Shown piece by piece: positions 36,276 to 46,794 of a stretch of 64,000 nt of DNA. Below the pieces are notes generated by a model. It searched no databases and had not been told where the DNA came from. It saw only the letters and a program-made list of their open reading frames with translations. Every line of letters starts with the position of its first letter. Position 1 is the stretch's first letter. The position numbers were made by a program, and so were the translations under genes. The DNA comes from Rhizobium sp. Q54 (GTDB lineage Bacteria; Pseudomonadota; Alphaproteobacteria; Rhizobiales; Xanthobacteraceae): assembly GCA_945907045.1 (NCBI GenBank), contig CAMDSH010000001.1, forward strand, positions 186,001 through 250,000. The letters are read 5' to 3'.

Positions 36276-36880
36276 TGCCCGCCGCCGTTGCCGGTCCCGA
36301 AATCGAGCGCCTGATTCAGTTGCTGGCGCGCCTGCCGGGGTTAGGGCCGCGTTCGGCGCGTCGCGCGGCGCTGCACCTCATCAAAAAGCGCGAACTCCTG
36401 ATGGCGCCGCTGGCGTCCGCCTTGCAGGTTGCAATGGACAAGATTCAGGTGTGCGGCGTGTGCGGGAATATCGACACGCAAAATCCCTGCACGGTGTGCA
36501 CCGACACCAGGCGCGATCAATCCATCATCGTCGCGGTGGCCGATGTCGCTGACTTGTGGGCGCTCGAACGCGCGCATGCGGTGAGTGCGCGCTACCACGT
36601 GCTGGGGGGCACGCTCTCCCCGCTCGACGGCGTCGGCCCGCAGGACCTCGCCATCGATTCTCTAGTGTCGCGCGCGCATGACGGTGCGGTAAAGGAAGTG
36701 ATCCTGGCCTTGAATGCGACCGTCGACGGGCAGACCACCGCGCATTACATCACCGATCTGCTGCACAACGCGAACGTGAAGGTGACGCGGCTCGCGCACG
36801 GCGTGCCGGTCGGCGGCGAGCTGGATTATCTCGACGAGGGAACGTTGTCGGCGGCGATGCGGCAGCGTACGTTATTCTGA
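36275..36880 (+). CDS. recR: Recombination protein RecR
   Basis: A 201-residue RecFOR-pathway protein. It has an N-terminal helix-hairpin-helix ([20 protein letters not shown]), a zinc finger with cysteines at 60, 63, 72 and 75 ([16 protein letters not shown]), and a Toprim domain ([30 protein letters not shown]). It helps load RecA at gaps. It starts on the last base of the ybaB stop, and the next gene again starts on its own last base. Confidence 0.96.
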   Translation: MPAAVAGPEIERLIQLLARLPGLGPRSARRAALHLIKKRELLMAPLASALQVAMDKIQVCGVCGNIDTQNPCTVCTDTRRDQSIIVAVADVADLWALERAHAVSARYHVLGGTLSPLDGVGPQDLAIDSLVSRAHDGAVKEVILALNATVDGQTTAHYITDLLHNANVKVTRLAHGVPVGGELDYLDEGTLSAAMRQRTLF

Positions 36881-37395
36881 TGAACGGCATTATGCGTGTT
36901 GTTGCAGCAGCAATGCTTCTCGGGGTTCCGGCCGCGCTGGCGCAAGACAACTCTTTGCCGCGCGCCGCGCTTGAGGACGCCTTCAAAAAAGTCGAATGCA
37001 CTGTGCCGCTGGAAGAAGCGGCGTCGTCATCGGAATCTTTCGATCTCGGTGGCGGCAAGAAGCTGTTCGTGGTGAATTGCTGGCGCGCGGCCTATCAGAG
37101 CGGCGCCATTGTTCTTGTGACCGATGGCGCTGGACCGGTCCGGTTGCTGACGTTCCAGGGCTGGAATGGGAAAAAATTCGAGATCATGCAGAGCCTATCG
37201 GAAGCCGATTTCGACCCCGAGAAGAAAATCATCGCCAGCTTTCACAAAGGGCGCGGCATCGGCGATTGCGGATCGATGGGCGAATGGGCATGGACCGGAA
37301 ACGATTTCAAGCTGAAGACTTATTTTTTCAAAGAAAAATGTGACGGACAGCCTTTCAATAACGTCCGCCGCTGGCAGATTTTCCCGCGCCGCTGA
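36880..37395 (+). CDS. Secreted DUF1176-like protein
   Basis: A 171-residue exported protein of unknown role. Signal peptide about 1-21 (AALAQD). The C-terminal block KGRGIGDCGSMGEWAWTGNDFKLKTYFFKEKCDG matches the DUF1176 pattern (GRGxGDCG...W.W.G..F.L......C.G), with a probable disulfide between the two cysteines. It overlaps recR by one base, so it is translated from the same transcript even though it is unrelated to repair. Confidence 0.75.
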   Translation: MNGIMRVVAAAMLLGVPAALAQDNSLPRAALEDAFKKVECTVPLEEAASSSESFDLGGGKKLFVVNCWRAAYQSGAIVLVTDGAGPVRLLTFQGWNGKKFEIMQSLSEADFDPEKKIIASFHKGRGIGDCGSMGEWAWTGNDFKLKTYFFKEKCDGQPFNNVRRWQIFPRR

Positions 37396-37412
37396 CCGCG
37401 AGTTTGCCTTCA

Positions 37413-37826
37413 ATGCTCAAGGCACATCGATCACGGCTAATATATGCGGCGTTGCTGGCAGGGTTTGCATTGCTGATGGCAATGGGGCTGTCGCCAGCGC
37501 AGGAGACGCTTAAGCCGGGCGACGTCATCAGCGGGCGGCTGCGCTATGTGCAAACCCAACATCCCAACGGCACGCCGATCAATGCGTTTCAGATCGTGAT
37601 CGGCAGTCCGCGTGATTTCGCCGTCAAAGACGAATTTTGCAACGGCACTCCGAAGACGTTTCATCTTGTCGTCATGGAGGATAAGGAGAAGGCCGCGCGT
37701 CTGGCCCGCCAGATCGGCAAGAAAATTTTTGTGATCGGCGAGGAGTTCTTCTGTTCGCAAACGGCATGGCACATCGGCGATGCAGTCGTGACAAAATGGC
37801 GGTTTGAAGAACCGTTCGCTCGTTAG
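37413..37826 (+). CDS. Small secreted protein of unknown function
   Basis: A 137-residue protein with a hydrophobic signal (RLIYAALLAGFALLMAMGLSPAQE) and a compact domain with two cysteines (DEFCNGTPKTFHLVV and EEFFCSQTAWHIGD) that could form a disulfide. No family is recognised. ATG at 37413 is preferred to the in-frame TTG at 37404. It follows the DUF1176-like gene by 17 bases and converges on the AmpG-like permease. Confidence 0.7.
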   Translation: MLKAHRSRLIYAALLAGFALLMAMGLSPAQETLKPGDVISGRLRYVQTQHPNGTPINAFQIVIGSPRDFAVKDEFCNGTPKTFHLVVMEDKEKAARLARQIGKKIFVIGEEFFCSQTAWHIGDAVVTKWRFEEPFAR

Positions 37827-37829
37827 CGT

Positions 37830-39176
37830 TCAGGTTTTCTTCGGCTCAAACTGCGCGAAATGGCCGCGCCATTGCAACCACCACAGCAAAATCAGGCTCG
37901 GGATTGCGGATAGCGCCGTGATCGCAAAAAACAATGCCCAGCCGCTGGCTTCCGCGACATAGCCGCCGCCGGACGCGAGCGTCGTGCGTCCCACCGCGGC
38001 GAGCGCGGTCAGCAGCGCGAATTGCGTCGCGGTGTGCGCGCGGTTGCCGCAGAGCGCGGACAGGTAGGCGACGAAAATCACCGTGCCGATGGCGCCAGTG
38101 AAATTCTCGACAATGATGGTTGCGGTCAGCGCCGGCAGGCTGAGCCCCACAATCGCCAGCCAGCAAAACGTCAGGTTCGACGCCATTTGCAGAATGCCGC
38201 CGATCCACAGGCTGGTCGACAAGGGGAGCGCGCGCGCGATCATGCCGCCGGCGAAGCCGCCAATCAGCGCGGCGGCGAGCCCGACACCCTTCACAACGGC
38301 GGCGTAGGTCGCCTTGTCGAAGCCGATGCTGATGACGAAGGGCGCGGTCAAAACGCCCGCGAAGGCGTCGCAGAATTTATACAGCACGACGAATAGCAAA
38401 ATGGCGACGGCGCTCTCGCGGCTCAAAAACTCGCCGAACGCGCCTGTGGCGGTCGCGACGATGCGATGCAGCGGATTGCCTGTGGTTTCTTCCTTGGGCT
38501 TGGCGGGCGCGGCCGGTTCGCGCGCCAGCAACGTTGCGGCGAGACCGACGATCATGCACGCCGCCGCGCCGATATAGCCCCACATCCACACTGTCTCGCG
38601 CGCGACACCAATGGACTCGAGCCAGGCCACCAGCACGAGCACGCCAGCGCCGGAGGCGAGCATGCCGATGCGATAGGCGGCGACGTAACCTGCCATGCCG
38701 GCGGCTTGCTCATTCGTCTCCAGGCTCTCGACCCGGAAGGCATCGACCACGATGTCCTGCGTGGCCGAGGCGATGGCGACCAGCACCGCGCCCAATGTGA
38801 TCAGCCGGATCGATGTGATGGGATCGCAGAAACCGAGGAATACGATTGTCGCGATCAGCATCAATTGCGTGAATACCAGCCAGCCGCGCCGCCGCCCCAG
38901 CATCGCGGACAGCACCGGCACGTCGAGCGCATCGACCAGCGGCGCCCACAAAAATTTAAAGGTGTAGGGAAGGCCGACCAGCGAAAACAGTCCGATGGTG
39001 GCAAGATCGACGCCGCGCTCCACCAGCCAGACCGACAGTGTCGAGCCGGACAACGCCAGCGGCAGGCCGGACGAAAAACCGAGAAACAGGACGATCAGCA
39101 CGCGCGGTTTGAAATAGACCGCGAGCGAATCGAAAAAGCCGGTGCGCGCGGGCGCGGAGTCGGGCGGGGCCGCCAC
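37830..39176 (-). CDS. ampG: AmpG-family MFS permease (muropeptide transporter-like)
   Basis: A 448-residue, 12-helix MFS protein. AmpG-type motifs are FSSGLPLALSGSTLSVWLVERGVDLATIGLFSLVGLPYTFKFLWAPLVD and GRRRGWLVFTQL, and TQFALLTALAAVGRT near the end. AmpG imports anhydro-muropeptides for cell-wall recycling; the assignment within the PAT subfamily is by motif. The start is GTG, 3 bases after the rmuC stop. Confidence 0.85.
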   Translation of the reverse strand: MAAPPDSAPARTGFFDSLAVYFKPRVLIVLFLGFSSGLPLALSGSTLSVWLVERGVDLATIGLFSLVGLPYTFKFLWAPLVDALDVPVLSAMLGRRRGWLVFTQLMLIATIVFLGFCDPITSIRLITLGAVLVAIASATQDIVVDAFRVESLETNEQAAGMAGYVAAYRIGMLASGAGVLVLVAWLESIGVARETVWMWGYIGAAACMIVGLAATLLAREPAAPAKPKEETTGNPLHRIVATATGAFGEFLSRESAVAILLFVVLYKFCDAFAGVLTAPFVISIGFDKATYAAVVKGVGLAAALIGGFAGGMIARALPLSTSLWIGGILQMASNLTFCWLAIVGLSLPALTATIIVENFTGAIGTVIFVAYLSALCGNRAHTATQFALLTALAAVGRTTLASGGGYVAEASGWALFFAITALSAIPSLILLWWLQWRGHFAQFEPKKT

Positions 39177-39179
39177 GCG

Positions 39180-40280
39180 TTATTCGCCCGTACCGAGCTT
39201 GCGCGGGATCGGCGCGGGGATGATCTCCGCCGTAACGGGATTGTCGCCGCCGAATTCCAGGTCCTCAATATTCGTCGCGCGCTTTTCGATGCGGCTGGTT
39301 GAAGTCAGAATATTCGCGACATCCTCGTTTGCTTGTCCGAAATGCGTTTGCAATTTGCGGACGCGTTCGTTGAGCAGGCGCACATCCTTCATCATGTGGC
39401 CGACTTCGGTGCGAATTTGATCGGCGGCCTCGCGCATCTGCGCGTCCTTGCGCACTTGCTTGATGACCTGAATCGCCATCACCAGCAGCGTGGGCGAGAC
39501 GATCATGACGCGGGCACGATGGGCGCGCTGCACCACATCGTCGAAACGCTCGTGCAATTCCGCGTAAACCGACTCCGACGGAATGAACATCAATGCGATG
39601 TCCTGCGTCTCGCCGGGGATCAGGTATTTCTCGGCGATATCGCCGACGTGCTTGGTGATGTCCTGCTTCACGCGCTGCATCGCCTGTTTGCGCTCGTCTT
39701 CGTTCGTTGCGCCCCGCAACGCGGTCAGCGCTTCGAGCGGGAATTTAGCGTCGATGACGAGCGGTCCCGCGTCCGGAAAAAAAATCGCGCAATCGGGCCG
39801 TGTCTTGTTCGACAGCGTGTGCTGGAACGCATAGGCGCCCTTCGGCAACACGTCCGCGACGATGGCTTCCATTTGCGCCTGCCCGAAGGCGCCGCGCGAC
39901 TGCTTGTTGGCCAGCACGCTGTGCAGCGAATTAACCTGCGTCGCAAGATCAGTGATGTTCTTCTGCGCGCCGTCGATCACGGCGATGCGCTCGTTAAGCT
40001 TCTGCAGGCTGTCGACGGTTTGTTTGGTCGACGACTGCATCGACAGCCCGAGGTTTGCCGTTACGGCGTCGAGCCGCTCGTGCACGGTCTGCTGCAGCTG
40101 CGCCTGCGCGCGCGTGAGCATCTCGGTCATGGCCTGCATCCGGCCCGATAGCTCGATCACTTGCTGCTCCGCCCCGCGGTCGGGCTCGGCGGCGCGGGGG
40201 CGCAGGAGAAGAACAGCGAGAGTGGCGATGACGGCGCCCGCGATCAGACAGGCGGTGGCAATGAGGACGGTTTCGGTCAT
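39180..40280 (-). CDS. rmuC: DNA recombination protein RmuC
   Basis: A 366-residue protein with one N-terminal membrane helix (about 4-27), a coiled-coil region (about 35-110, AMTEMLTRAQAQLQQTVHERLDAV) and the RmuC nuclease-like domain with KTRPDCAIFFPDAGPLVIDAKFPLEAL and IPSESVYAELHERFDDVVQRAHRARVMIVSPTLLV. RmuC limits inversions at short repeats. It diverges from def, with 130 bases between them holding both promoters. Confidence 0.92.
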   Translation of the reverse strand: MTETVLIATACLIAGAVIATLAVLLLRPRAAEPDRGAEQQVIELSGRMQAMTEMLTRAQAQLQQTVHERLDAVTANLGLSMQSSTKQTVDSLQKLNERIAVIDGAQKNITDLATQVNSLHSVLANKQSRGAFGQAQMEAIVADVLPKGAYAFQHTLSNKTRPDCAIFFPDAGPLVIDAKFPLEALTALRGATNEDERKQAMQRVKQDITKHVGDIAEKYLIPGETQDIALMFIPSESVYAELHERFDDVVQRAHRARVMIVSPTLLVMAIQVIKQVRKDAQMREAADQIRTEVGHMMKDVRLLNERVRKLQTHFGQANEDVANILTSTSRIEKRATNIEDLEFGGDNPVTAEIIPAPIPRKLGTGE

Positions 40281-40410
40281 GCGGAGTTTCTACCTCGATT
40301 CGTCCGGCTTCGCGAACGAAGGGCGAACGGTAGGGCGATAACCCCCGGTCCTCAAGCAGGAACGCCGGGTTCCATTGACCTATCAACCCCTTGCCCTTAC
40401 ATCGCCGCGC

Positions 40411-40965
40411 ATGGCTTTACGCGACATCATCACATTGCCCGACAAGCGGCTGCGGCTCGTTTCCGAGCCGGTGCAGAAATTCGACAAGGATCTGCGCAAG
40501 CTGGTCGAGGACATGTTCGAGACAATGTACGAGGCGCCGGGTATCGGGCTTGCCGCCATTCAGGTGGCCGTGCCGATGCGCGTCATCACCATGGACCTCG
40601 CCAAGAAAGACGATCCGAAGGAGCCGAAGGTTTACATCAACGCGGAGGTGATCTCGGCCTCGAACGAGAAAGCCGTGTACGAGGAAGGCTGCCTGTCGAT
40701 CCCGGAATATTACGAGGAGGTCGAGCGGCCGGTTTCGGTGAAGGTCAAATATCTCGACCTCGACGGCAAGCCGCACGAGATTGAGGCGAGCGGATTGCTG
40801 GCGACGTGCCTGCAGCACGAAATCGACCACATCAACGGCATTCTGTTCATCGACCATCTCTCCAAGCTCAAGCGCGACCGCGTCATCAAGAAATACAAGA
40901 AGGCGGCGAAGCACGCCGACGGCAAGCCCGCGCCGCGGGTTGAGCCGACCTCGCGCGGTCTTTGA
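40411..40965 (+). CDS. def: Peptide deformylase
   Basis: A 184-residue iron-dependent deformylase that removes the formyl group from new proteins. Motif 1 GIGLAAIQV (44-52; the usual proline is Ile), motif 2 EGCLSIP (92-98, Cys ligand) and motif 3 [16 protein letters not shown] (135-150, two His ligands and catalytic Glu) are present. ATG at 40411 gives the canonical start. Its TGA shares the last base with the fmt ATG. Confidence 0.96.
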   Translation: MALRDIITLPDKRLRLVSEPVQKFDKDLRKLVEDMFETMYEAPGIGLAAIQVAVPMRVITMDLAKKDDPKEPKVYINAEVISASNEKAVYEEGCLSIPEYYEEVERPVSVKVKYLDLDGKPHEIEASGLLATCLQHEIDHINGILFIDHLSKLKRDRVIKKYKKAAKHADGKPAPRVEPTSRGL

Positions 40966-41879
40966 TGCGTCTCGTCTTCATGGGTACGCCCGACTTCGCG
41001 GTGCCAACGCTGCTTGAGCTTGCATCGCGCGGCTACGACATCGCGGCGGTTTATACGCGCGCGGCGAAACCGGCGGGCCGCGGCATGGAGCTGCAGCCGA
41101 CGCCAGTGGAACGCGAGGCGCGGCGGCTTAATTTGCAGGTAGCAACGCCGGCTTCGCTCAAGGGCTCGGAGATGGAAGCCGCCTTCCGCGCGCACAAGGC
41201 GACCGCGGCTGTTGTGGCCGCCTATGGGTTGTTGCTGCCGAAAGCCATTCTCGATGCGGTGCCGCTCGGTTGTTTCAATCTGCATGCCTCGCTGCTGCCG
41301 CGCTGGCGCGGCGCGGCGCCGATCAACCGCGCCATCATGGCGGGCGATCCGGAAACCGGAGCCACCGTCATGAAGATGAACGAGGGCCTCGACACCGGCG
41401 ACATGGCGATGGCCGAGCGCATCGCGATCGGCGCGGACATGACGGCGGGCGATTTGCACGACGCGCTGGCGCGATTGGGCGCCGACCTGATGCCGCGCGC
41501 GCTCGCCGCGCTGGAGCGCGGCACGCTTCAGTTTACGCCGCAGCCGGCGCAGGGCGTCACGCACGCAGCGAAGATTTCCAAGGACGAGACGCGCATCGTG
41601 TGGGCAAAGTCCTGGCGTGAGGTGCATAACCACATCCGCGGGCTGTCGCCGTTTCCCGGCGCGTGGTGCGAAGTGGACGGCGTTCGCGTCAAGGTTCTGC
41701 GCACGACCAAGGGTGAAGGTTCGGGCAAGCCGGGCAGCGTGCTCGACGACAAGCTCACGATTGCTTGTGGCGATGGCGCAGTGCGGCTTTGCCAAGTGCA
41801 GCGCGCCGGCAAGCAGCCGATGCAGGCGGAAGAATTTTTGCGCGGCACGCCGGTCGCGTCCGGCCGCGTTCTCGGCTAA
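40965..41879 (+). CDS. fmt: Methionyl-tRNA formyltransferase
   Basis: A 304-residue enzyme that formylates initiator Met-tRNA. The N-terminal domain starts [18 protein letters not shown] and carries the folate/active-site motif [21 protein letters not shown] (Asn, His in place). The C-terminal tRNA-binding domain has [14 protein letters not shown]. def-fmt-truA form a tight operon for translation start and tRNA modification. Confidence 0.96.
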   Translation: MRLVFMGTPDFAVPTLLELASRGYDIAAVYTRAAKPAGRGMELQPTPVEREARRLNLQVATPASLKGSEMEAAFRAHKATAAVVAAYGLLLPKAILDAVPLGCFNLHASLLPRWRGAAPINRAIMAGDPETGATVMKMNEGLDTGDMAMAERIAIGADMTAGDLHDALARLGADLMPRALAALERGTLQFTPQPAQGVTHAAKISKDETRIVWAKSWREVHNHIRGLSPFPGAWCEVDGVRVKVLRTTKGEGSGKPGSVLDDKLTIACGDGAVRLCQVQRAGKQPMQAEEFLRGTPVASGRVLG

Positions 41880-41887
41880 AGCCGCTC

Positions 41888-42625
41888 ATGCCGCGCTATA
41901 AGCTCACCATCGAATACGACGGCACGCCGTTTGCCGGCTGGCAGAACCAGCCCGGCGGCCACACCGTGCAGGGCGTGCTGATGGCGGCGCTGGAATCCTT
42001 CACCGGCGAAAAGGTACTGGTACAGGGCGCGGGGCGCACCGATGCCGGCGTGCATGCGCGTGGCCAAGTGGCGCATATCGATCTCGCCAAGGCGTGGGAA
42101 ACCGACACGGTACGCGATGCGCTCAACTCTTACTTAAGGCCGCACCCGGTCGCGATTCTTTCGGCGGAAAACGTGCCGGACGATTTCAATGCGCGTACCT
42201 CGGCGATGAAGCGGCATTACCTCTATCGCATTTTCAATCGCCGCCCGGATATCGCGCTCGAAGCCAACCGCGCATGGCGCGTGGCGCGTCCGCTTGATGC
42301 CGAAGCGATGCACGTGGCTGCGCAGCGGCTGGTCGGTCATCACGACTTCACCACCTTCCGCGCCACCGAATGTCAGGCCAATTCGCCGGTGAAGACACTC
42401 GACCGGCTCGATGTTGAACGCGTGGGCGAGGAGATAAATGTGCGTGCGTCCGCTCGCTCGTTCCTGCATCATCAGGTGCGCTCGATGGTTGGCTCGCTGG
42501 CGATGGTGGGTGAGGGCAGATGGAGCGCCGACGATCTCGCCAAGGCGCTCGCGGCGCGCGACCGCGCCGCCTGCGGTCTGGTGGCGCCGCCGGAAGGACT
42601 TTATCTCATGCGCGTGGACTATTGA
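41888..42625 (+). CDS. truA: tRNA pseudouridine(38-40) synthase TruA
   Basis: A 245-residue pseudouridine synthase for the anticodon arm. The catalytic aspartate is Asp52 in [17 protein letters not shown]; other family blocks are [19 protein letters not shown] and [23 protein letters not shown] at 41888 is 8 bases past the fmt stop. Confidence 0.96.
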   Translation: MPRYKLTIEYDGTPFAGWQNQPGGHTVQGVLMAALESFTGEKVLVQGAGRTDAGVHARGQVAHIDLAKAWETDTVRDALNSYLRPHPVAILSAENVPDDFNARTSAMKRHYLYRIFNRRPDIALEANRAWRVARPLDAEAMHVAAQRLVGHHDFTTFRATECQANSPVKTLDRLDVERVGEEINVRASARSFLHHQVRSMVGSLAMVGEGRWSADDLAKALAARDRAACGLVAPPEGLYLMRVDY

Positions 42626-42657
42626 CGGCGTAGCCGCTCCCGTAGACGCTTCTTTCC

Positions 42658-43626
42658 ATGATTTCGCGCCGGGCGTTTTCCGCTTCACTCTTGTTGGCTG
42701 GCGTTCCGTGGACCGCGCGGGCGCAGAACGCTCCCGGTGCCCAAGTCCGCCTCATTGTGCCGTTCCCGCCCGGTGGCGCGACCGATGTGCTTGGCCGCGT
42801 GCTCAGCCAGCATTTGCAGGTGCGCTGGGGCAACACCGTCATTCAGGAAAACAAGCCGGGCGCGGCGGGCCTGATCGGCGCGCGTCAGGTGATGGCTTCG
42901 CCCGCCGATGGGGCGACGCTTTTGCTGGCCTCCACCGGAACGATTTTGGCCGTTGCCGGCGAGAGCAAAGAAACCAGCTACGACATCACCCGCGAACTGG
43001 CGCCGGTCTCGCTGATCGCGGCGCCGCCTTACATTCTCGTGGTCAGTCCGTCGCTGCCGGTACGCACGACGGCGGAGCTGATCGGCTATGCGAAAAAGAA
43101 TCCCGGCAAGTTGTCTTATGGTTCGTCAGGCGTTGGCTCCGCCTCGCATTTGTCCGGCGCGCTGTTCCAGCACATGACGGGCATCGACATTCTGCACGTG
43201 CCGTATCGCGGCACCGGCCCGGCGGTGACCGATCTGCTTGGCGGACGCATCGAGGTGATGTTCTCGCCCGCTCTGGTGGTTACGTCGCACATATCCGTGG
43301 GGACGCTGCGTGCGATCGGGACGACCGGCCCGGCGCGCTCGGCGCTGTTTCCCGATATTCCGACGGTCGCGGAGACCGGCCTGCCGAGTTACGAATCGCT
43401 CGGCTGGTTCGGCGTGTTCGCGCCCGCTGCGACGCCGCGTGAGACGGTGGCGAAGATTTCCGCCGACATCGGCGCTGTGCTGGTGCTGCCCGAGGCTAAA
43501 CAAAAACTTGCCGAACAGGGCGCGGAACCGGCGCCGAACACGCCAGCGGCGTTCACTTCCTTCGTCAACGCAGATGTGAAGAAGTGGCTCGATCTGGCGC
43601 AGAAGGCCAGCATCAAGCTGCACTAG
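42658..43626 (+). CDS. Bug/TctC-family tripartite tricarboxylate transporter binding protein, orphan
   Basis: A 322-residue periplasmic binding protein. Signal peptide about 1-22 (TARAQN), then VRLIVPFPPGGATDVLGRVLSQHLQ, the first beta-strand/loop signature of Bug proteins, and PAVTDLLGGRIEVMF further on. It should bind a carboxylate. No TctA/TctB membrane genes are nearby, as is common for orphan Bug genes. It lies between truA and the convergent dapE, a place where related genomes usually have nothing; it may be an insertion. Confidence 0.9.
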   Translation: MISRRAFSASLLLAGVPWTARAQNAPGAQVRLIVPFPPGGATDVLGRVLSQHLQVRWGNTVIQENKPGAAGLIGARQVMASPADGATLLLASTGTILAVAGESKETSYDITRELAPVSLIAAPPYILVVSPSLPVRTTAELIGYAKKNPGKLSYGSSGVGSASHLSGALFQHMTGIDILHVPYRGTGPAVTDLLGGRIEVMFSPALVVTSHISVGTLRAIGTTGPARSALFPDIPTVAETGLPSYESLGWFGVFAPAATPRETVAKISADIGAVLVLPEAKQKLAEQGAEPAPNTPAAFTSFVNADVKKWLDLAQKASIKLH

Positions 43627-43632
43627 AATTTT

Positions 43633-44799
43633 TCAGGAAAAATACTTGTCGAGAATCTTTTTGTAGATCGCGGTGAGTGCCGTCAGGTCGGCGACCGGCA
43701 CGCGTTCGTCCACCTGATGCATGGTCTGGCCGACAAGGCCGAACTCCACCACCGGGCAAAAATCCTTGATGAAACGCGCGTCCGATGTGCCGCCGGTGGT
43801 CGAGAGTTCCGGCTTGCGCCCGGTCACGTCGGCGACCGCGTTTGCGACAAGGTCTGTGAGCGGTCCGGGCTTGGTGACGAACACGCCGGCGTTCGACGGC
43901 TCGAACTGAAACGCGAACTTGATCTTGCCGCCGGCAGCTTCAATAGCGCGCTGCTGCATCAGTTTTTTCAGGGAGTCGAGCGTGTGATGATCGTTGAAGC
44001 GGATATTGAATCGCGCCCGCGCCTCGGCGGGAATCAAGTTAACGGTCTTGTTGCCAACATCGACCGAGGTGAATTCCAGATTCGAAGGTGAAAACTGCGC
44101 GTTGCCCTGATCGAGCGGTTGGGCATTAAGCGCGGCGATCAGCGTCACCAGCCCGCGAACCGGATTTTCCGCGCGCTGCGGATAGGCGACGTGGCCGGAG
44201 CGGCCTGTCACGATTAGCGTGCCGTTGAGCGAGCCGCGCCGTCCGACCTTGATGGTGTCGCCGAGAGTTTCCTGATTGCTCGGCTCGCCGAGGATGCAGT
44301 GGTCGAATTTCTCGCCGTGTTCCGCCGCCCACTTGAGCAGTTTCGGCGTTCCGTTGACCGCGATGCCTTCTTCGTCGCCCGTAATGAGAAACGAGATCGA
44401 ACCCTTCGGCTTGCCGCCGTGCGCGTTCAAATGATCGAGCACCGCGGCGAGCGCGCAGGCGATGCCGCCCTTCATGTCCACCGCGCCGCGTCCGTAAAGT
44501 TGTCCGTCTGCGACTTCGCCGCCGAACGGCGGATGCTTCCACGCGCTCTCCTCGCCAACGGGCACCACGTCGGTATGGCCTGCAAACATCAGGTGCGGCG
44601 ATGCGGTGCCGATACGGGCGTAAAGATTTTCAACGTCATCCGCGCCGGGCTCGCTGAAGGTCATGCGGTGCACGCTGAAACCGGCGCCCTTGAGGAGCTT
44701 TTCAAGAAACGCGAGCGCGCCGCCTTCCGCCGGCGTCACCGAGCGGCAGCGAACGAGATCGCGGGCAATGGTGAGCGGATCGGCGGGGCTGGCGCTCAT
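43633..44799 (-). CDS. dapE: Succinyl-diaminopimelate desuccinylase
   Basis: A 388-residue zinc peptidase (M20) of the lysine/diaminopimelate pathway. Metal-site motifs: [26 protein letters not shown] and [14 protein letters not shown]; also the dimerisation-domain block WRDxx-like [11 protein letters not shown]. It works after DapD; dapD is two genes upstream in the same operon. Its ATG shares one base with the DUF805 stop. Confidence 0.95.
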   Translation of the reverse strand: MSASPADPLTIARDLVRCRSVTPAEGGALAFLEKLLKGAGFSVHRMTFSEPGADDVENLYARIGTASPHLMFAGHTDVVPVGEESAWKHPPFGGEVADGQLYGRGAVDMKGGIACALAAVLDHLNAHGGKPKGSISFLITGDEEGIAVNGTPKLLKWAAEHGEKFDHCILGEPSNQETLGDTIKVGRRGSLNGTLIVTGRSGHVAYPQRAENPVRGLVTLIAALNAQPLDQGNAQFSPSNLEFTSVDVGNKTVNLIPAEARARFNIRFNDHHTLDSLKKLMQQRAIEAAGGKIKFAFQFEPSNAGVFVTKPGPLTDLVANAVADVTGRKPELSTTGGTSDARFIKDFCPVVEFGLVGQTMHQVDERVPVADLTALTAIYKKILDKYFS

Positions 44800-45203
44800 T
44801 ATGCGGAGGCGGGCTTTGACGGAAGCAGGCCGGGAATTGCGAACAGGCCGATCAGGACAACGGCGATGACCGTCCCGAGATAATTGATGAGTTCAGCGGT
44901 CAGCGTGACCCAGACGAACGGGCTGAGCACCAGCAGCAGGCGCGGCCATCGCGATACGCCTGCATCGCGCAATCTCTTGAGCGCGACCGCTGAATAGATC
45001 CAGCCAAACAGAATGACCAGCGGGATGCCAAGCAGCACCACGCTGCTGCCGCCGGTCGGGCTCATGGCCATTGCTCCGAAGCCAAGAGCGCCCGCGGCGA
45101 GTGCCAGCGCGACCGCAAGACCCATCCAGTATTTTGCACGTCCGATGCGGCCGCTGTAACCGAATAGCAACGCGCTGTTCTGGTTCGGTCCGCTGCCGGT
45201 CAT
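44799..45203 (-). CDS. DUF805 membrane protein
   Basis: A 134-residue inner-membrane protein with the DUF805 N-terminal pattern [21 protein letters not shown], then [20 protein letters not shown], and four helices in all. Function is unknown. It is embedded between dapD (3 bases) and dapE (1-base overlap), so it is made with the diaminopimelate enzymes. Confidence 0.88.
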   Translation of the reverse strand: MTGSGPNQNSALLFGYSGRIGRAKYWMGLAVALALAAGALGFGAMAMSPTGGSSVVLLGIPLVILFGWIYSAVALKRLRDAGVSRWPRLLLVLSPFVWVTLTAELINYLGTVIAVVLIGLFAIPGLLPSKPASA

Positions 45204-45206
45204 AAC

Positions 45207-46037
45207 TTAATCTCTCAGCAGTTCGTTAATGCTTGTCTTCGAGCGCGTACGCTCGTCCACGCGCTTGACGATGACCGCGCAATAAAGTCCGGGGCTGCCG
45301 TCTTTCCCCGGCAGCGTGCCGGGCACGACGACGGAATAGGCGGGTACTTCGCCTTGCAAAATCTTTCCGCTCTCGCGGTCGACGATCTTGGTGGATGCGC
45401 CGAGAAACACGCCCATCGAGAGCACTGCGCCGGTGCGCAGGATTACGCCTTCGGCGACTTCCGAGCGTGCGCCGACGAAGCAATTGTCCTCGATGATGAC
45501 GGGGCCTGCTTGCAGCGGCTCGAGCACGCCGCCGATGCCGGCGCCGCCCGAGATGTGACAATTTTTCCCGATCTGCGCGCAGGAGCCTACCGTCGCCCAA
45601 GTATCGATCATCGTTCCTGAATCGACATAAGCGCCGAGATTGACGAAAGACGGCATCAGTACCGCGTTCGGCGCGATATAGGCCGAGCGGCGCACCACGC
45701 AACCCGGCACCGCGCGAAAGCCCGCTTTACGAAAACGCGCCGCGCTCCAGCCCTTGAACTTCGAATCGACCTTGTCCCACCACACGGCTTTGCCCGGCCC
45801 GCCGGGTATCACGCTCATGTCGTTGAGGCGGAAGGAAAGCAGCACGGCTTTTTTCAGCCACTGGTTCACGCGCCAGGAATTGTCCACCTGCTTTTCGGCG
45901 ACGCGCATCGCTCCGCTGTCGAGCAGTTCGAGCGCGGCGTTCACCGCCTTGCGCACCGGGCCCTTGGTCTTGGGGCCGATGCTGTCGCGCTTTTCGAAGG
46001 CGTCGTCGATGATTTTGGCGAGGTCGGCGGCTGGCAT
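45207..46037 (-). CDS. dapD: Tetrahydrodipicolinate N-succinyltransferase
   Basis: A 276-residue left-handed beta-helix acyltransferase. It shows hexapeptide repeats across about 110-235 ([47 protein letters not shown]) and the family start of the catalytic part. It succinylates tetrahydrodipicolinate for diaminopimelate and lysine synthesis. First of a dapD-DUF805-dapE unit, 54 bases after the HAD gene. Confidence 0.96.
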   Translation of the reverse strand: MPAADLAKIIDDAFEKRDSIGPKTKGPVRKAVNAALELLDSGAMRVAEKQVDNSWRVNQWLKKAVLLSFRLNDMSVIPGGPGKAVWWDKVDSKFKGWSAARFRKAGFRAVPGCVVRRSAYIAPNAVLMPSFVNLGAYVDSGTMIDTWATVGSCAQIGKNCHISGGAGIGGVLEPLQAGPVIIEDNCFVGARSEVAEGVILRTGAVLSMGVFLGASTKIVDRESGKILQGEVPAYSVVVPGTLPGKDGSPGLYCAVIVKRVDERTRSKTSINELLRD

Positions 46038-46091
46038 GTTCGTTCCGGCGTTTGTTTGTCAGCGGTTTTGTCGGTGGCCGGGCGAGGGAAG

Positions 46092-46790
46092 TCAAGCGCC
46101 GGGGGCTATCCGCTGCAGAAAGCCCACGAGATCGTCGGTGAGATGATCGACATGGGCGGCGTCGCGGCCTTCCAGCTCCCAGTCCTCGCGGAAGACTTCG
46201 CGCGTGCCCTCCGGCACCACCAGCACTGTGGTCATGCCGAGCGCGTGCGGCGTTTCCAGATTGCGGGCGAGATCCTCGAACATGGCAGCCTTGGCGGCAT
46301 CGATCTTGTGCTGCGCGAGAAAGCGCTCGTAGGTGACGGCGGAAGGTTTCGGCTCCAGCTCGGCGGCGACGATGTCGAATATGTCCTCGAAGTGCTCATG
46401 CACCGCGAGTTTTTTCATCACCGCGTCGGCGTGTTTACGCGTGCCGTTGGTGAGGATGAGCTTGCGCCCCTGCAATTTTTTCAACGCTTCGCCGAGCGCG
46501 GGATTTGGCTCCAGCGGCGAGTGGTCGATCTGGTGGACGAATTCCAGATAGTCGTCCGGCATCATGCCATGCTCGGCCATCATCCCGCGCATGGTGGTGC
46601 CATAGCGTTTGTAATAATCCTTCTGCACGCGCGTTGCTTCGTCCGCGCCGACTTTCAGATAATCAACCAGATACGCGCGGATGCGCTCGTCCACCTGCTG
46701 CCAGAGATTGAGATGATGCGGATAGAGCGTGTTGTCGAGATCGAACACCCAGGTCTCGACATGGCCGAAGCCGCGCGGCGCGTCTGTCAT
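46092..46790 (-). CDS. HAD-family pyrimidine 5'-nucleotidase
   Basis: A 232-residue HAD phosphatase. Motif I is WVFDLDNTLYP (nucleophile Asp and the DLDNT form typical of the SDT1/pyrimidine nucleotidase group), motif II ILTNGTRKHA, motif III with KPSAVTYE and motif IV FEDLARNLE. The start MTDAPRGFGHVETWVFD at 46790 avoids overlap with the upstream DUF1036 gene, which ends 4 bases away. In related genomes the gene also sits before dapD. Confidence 0.9.
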   Translation of the reverse strand: MTDAPRGFGHVETWVFDLDNTLYPHHLNLWQQVDERIRAYLVDYLKVGADEATRVQKDYYKRYGTTMRGMMAEHGMMPDDYLEFVHQIDHSPLEPNPALGEALKKLQGRKLILTNGTRKHADAVMKKLAVHEHFEDIFDIVAAELEPKPSAVTYERFLAQHKIDAAKAAMFEDLARNLETPHALGMTTVLVVPEGTREVFREDWELEGRDAAHVDHLTDDLVGFLQRIAPGA

Positions 46791-46794
46791 CCGC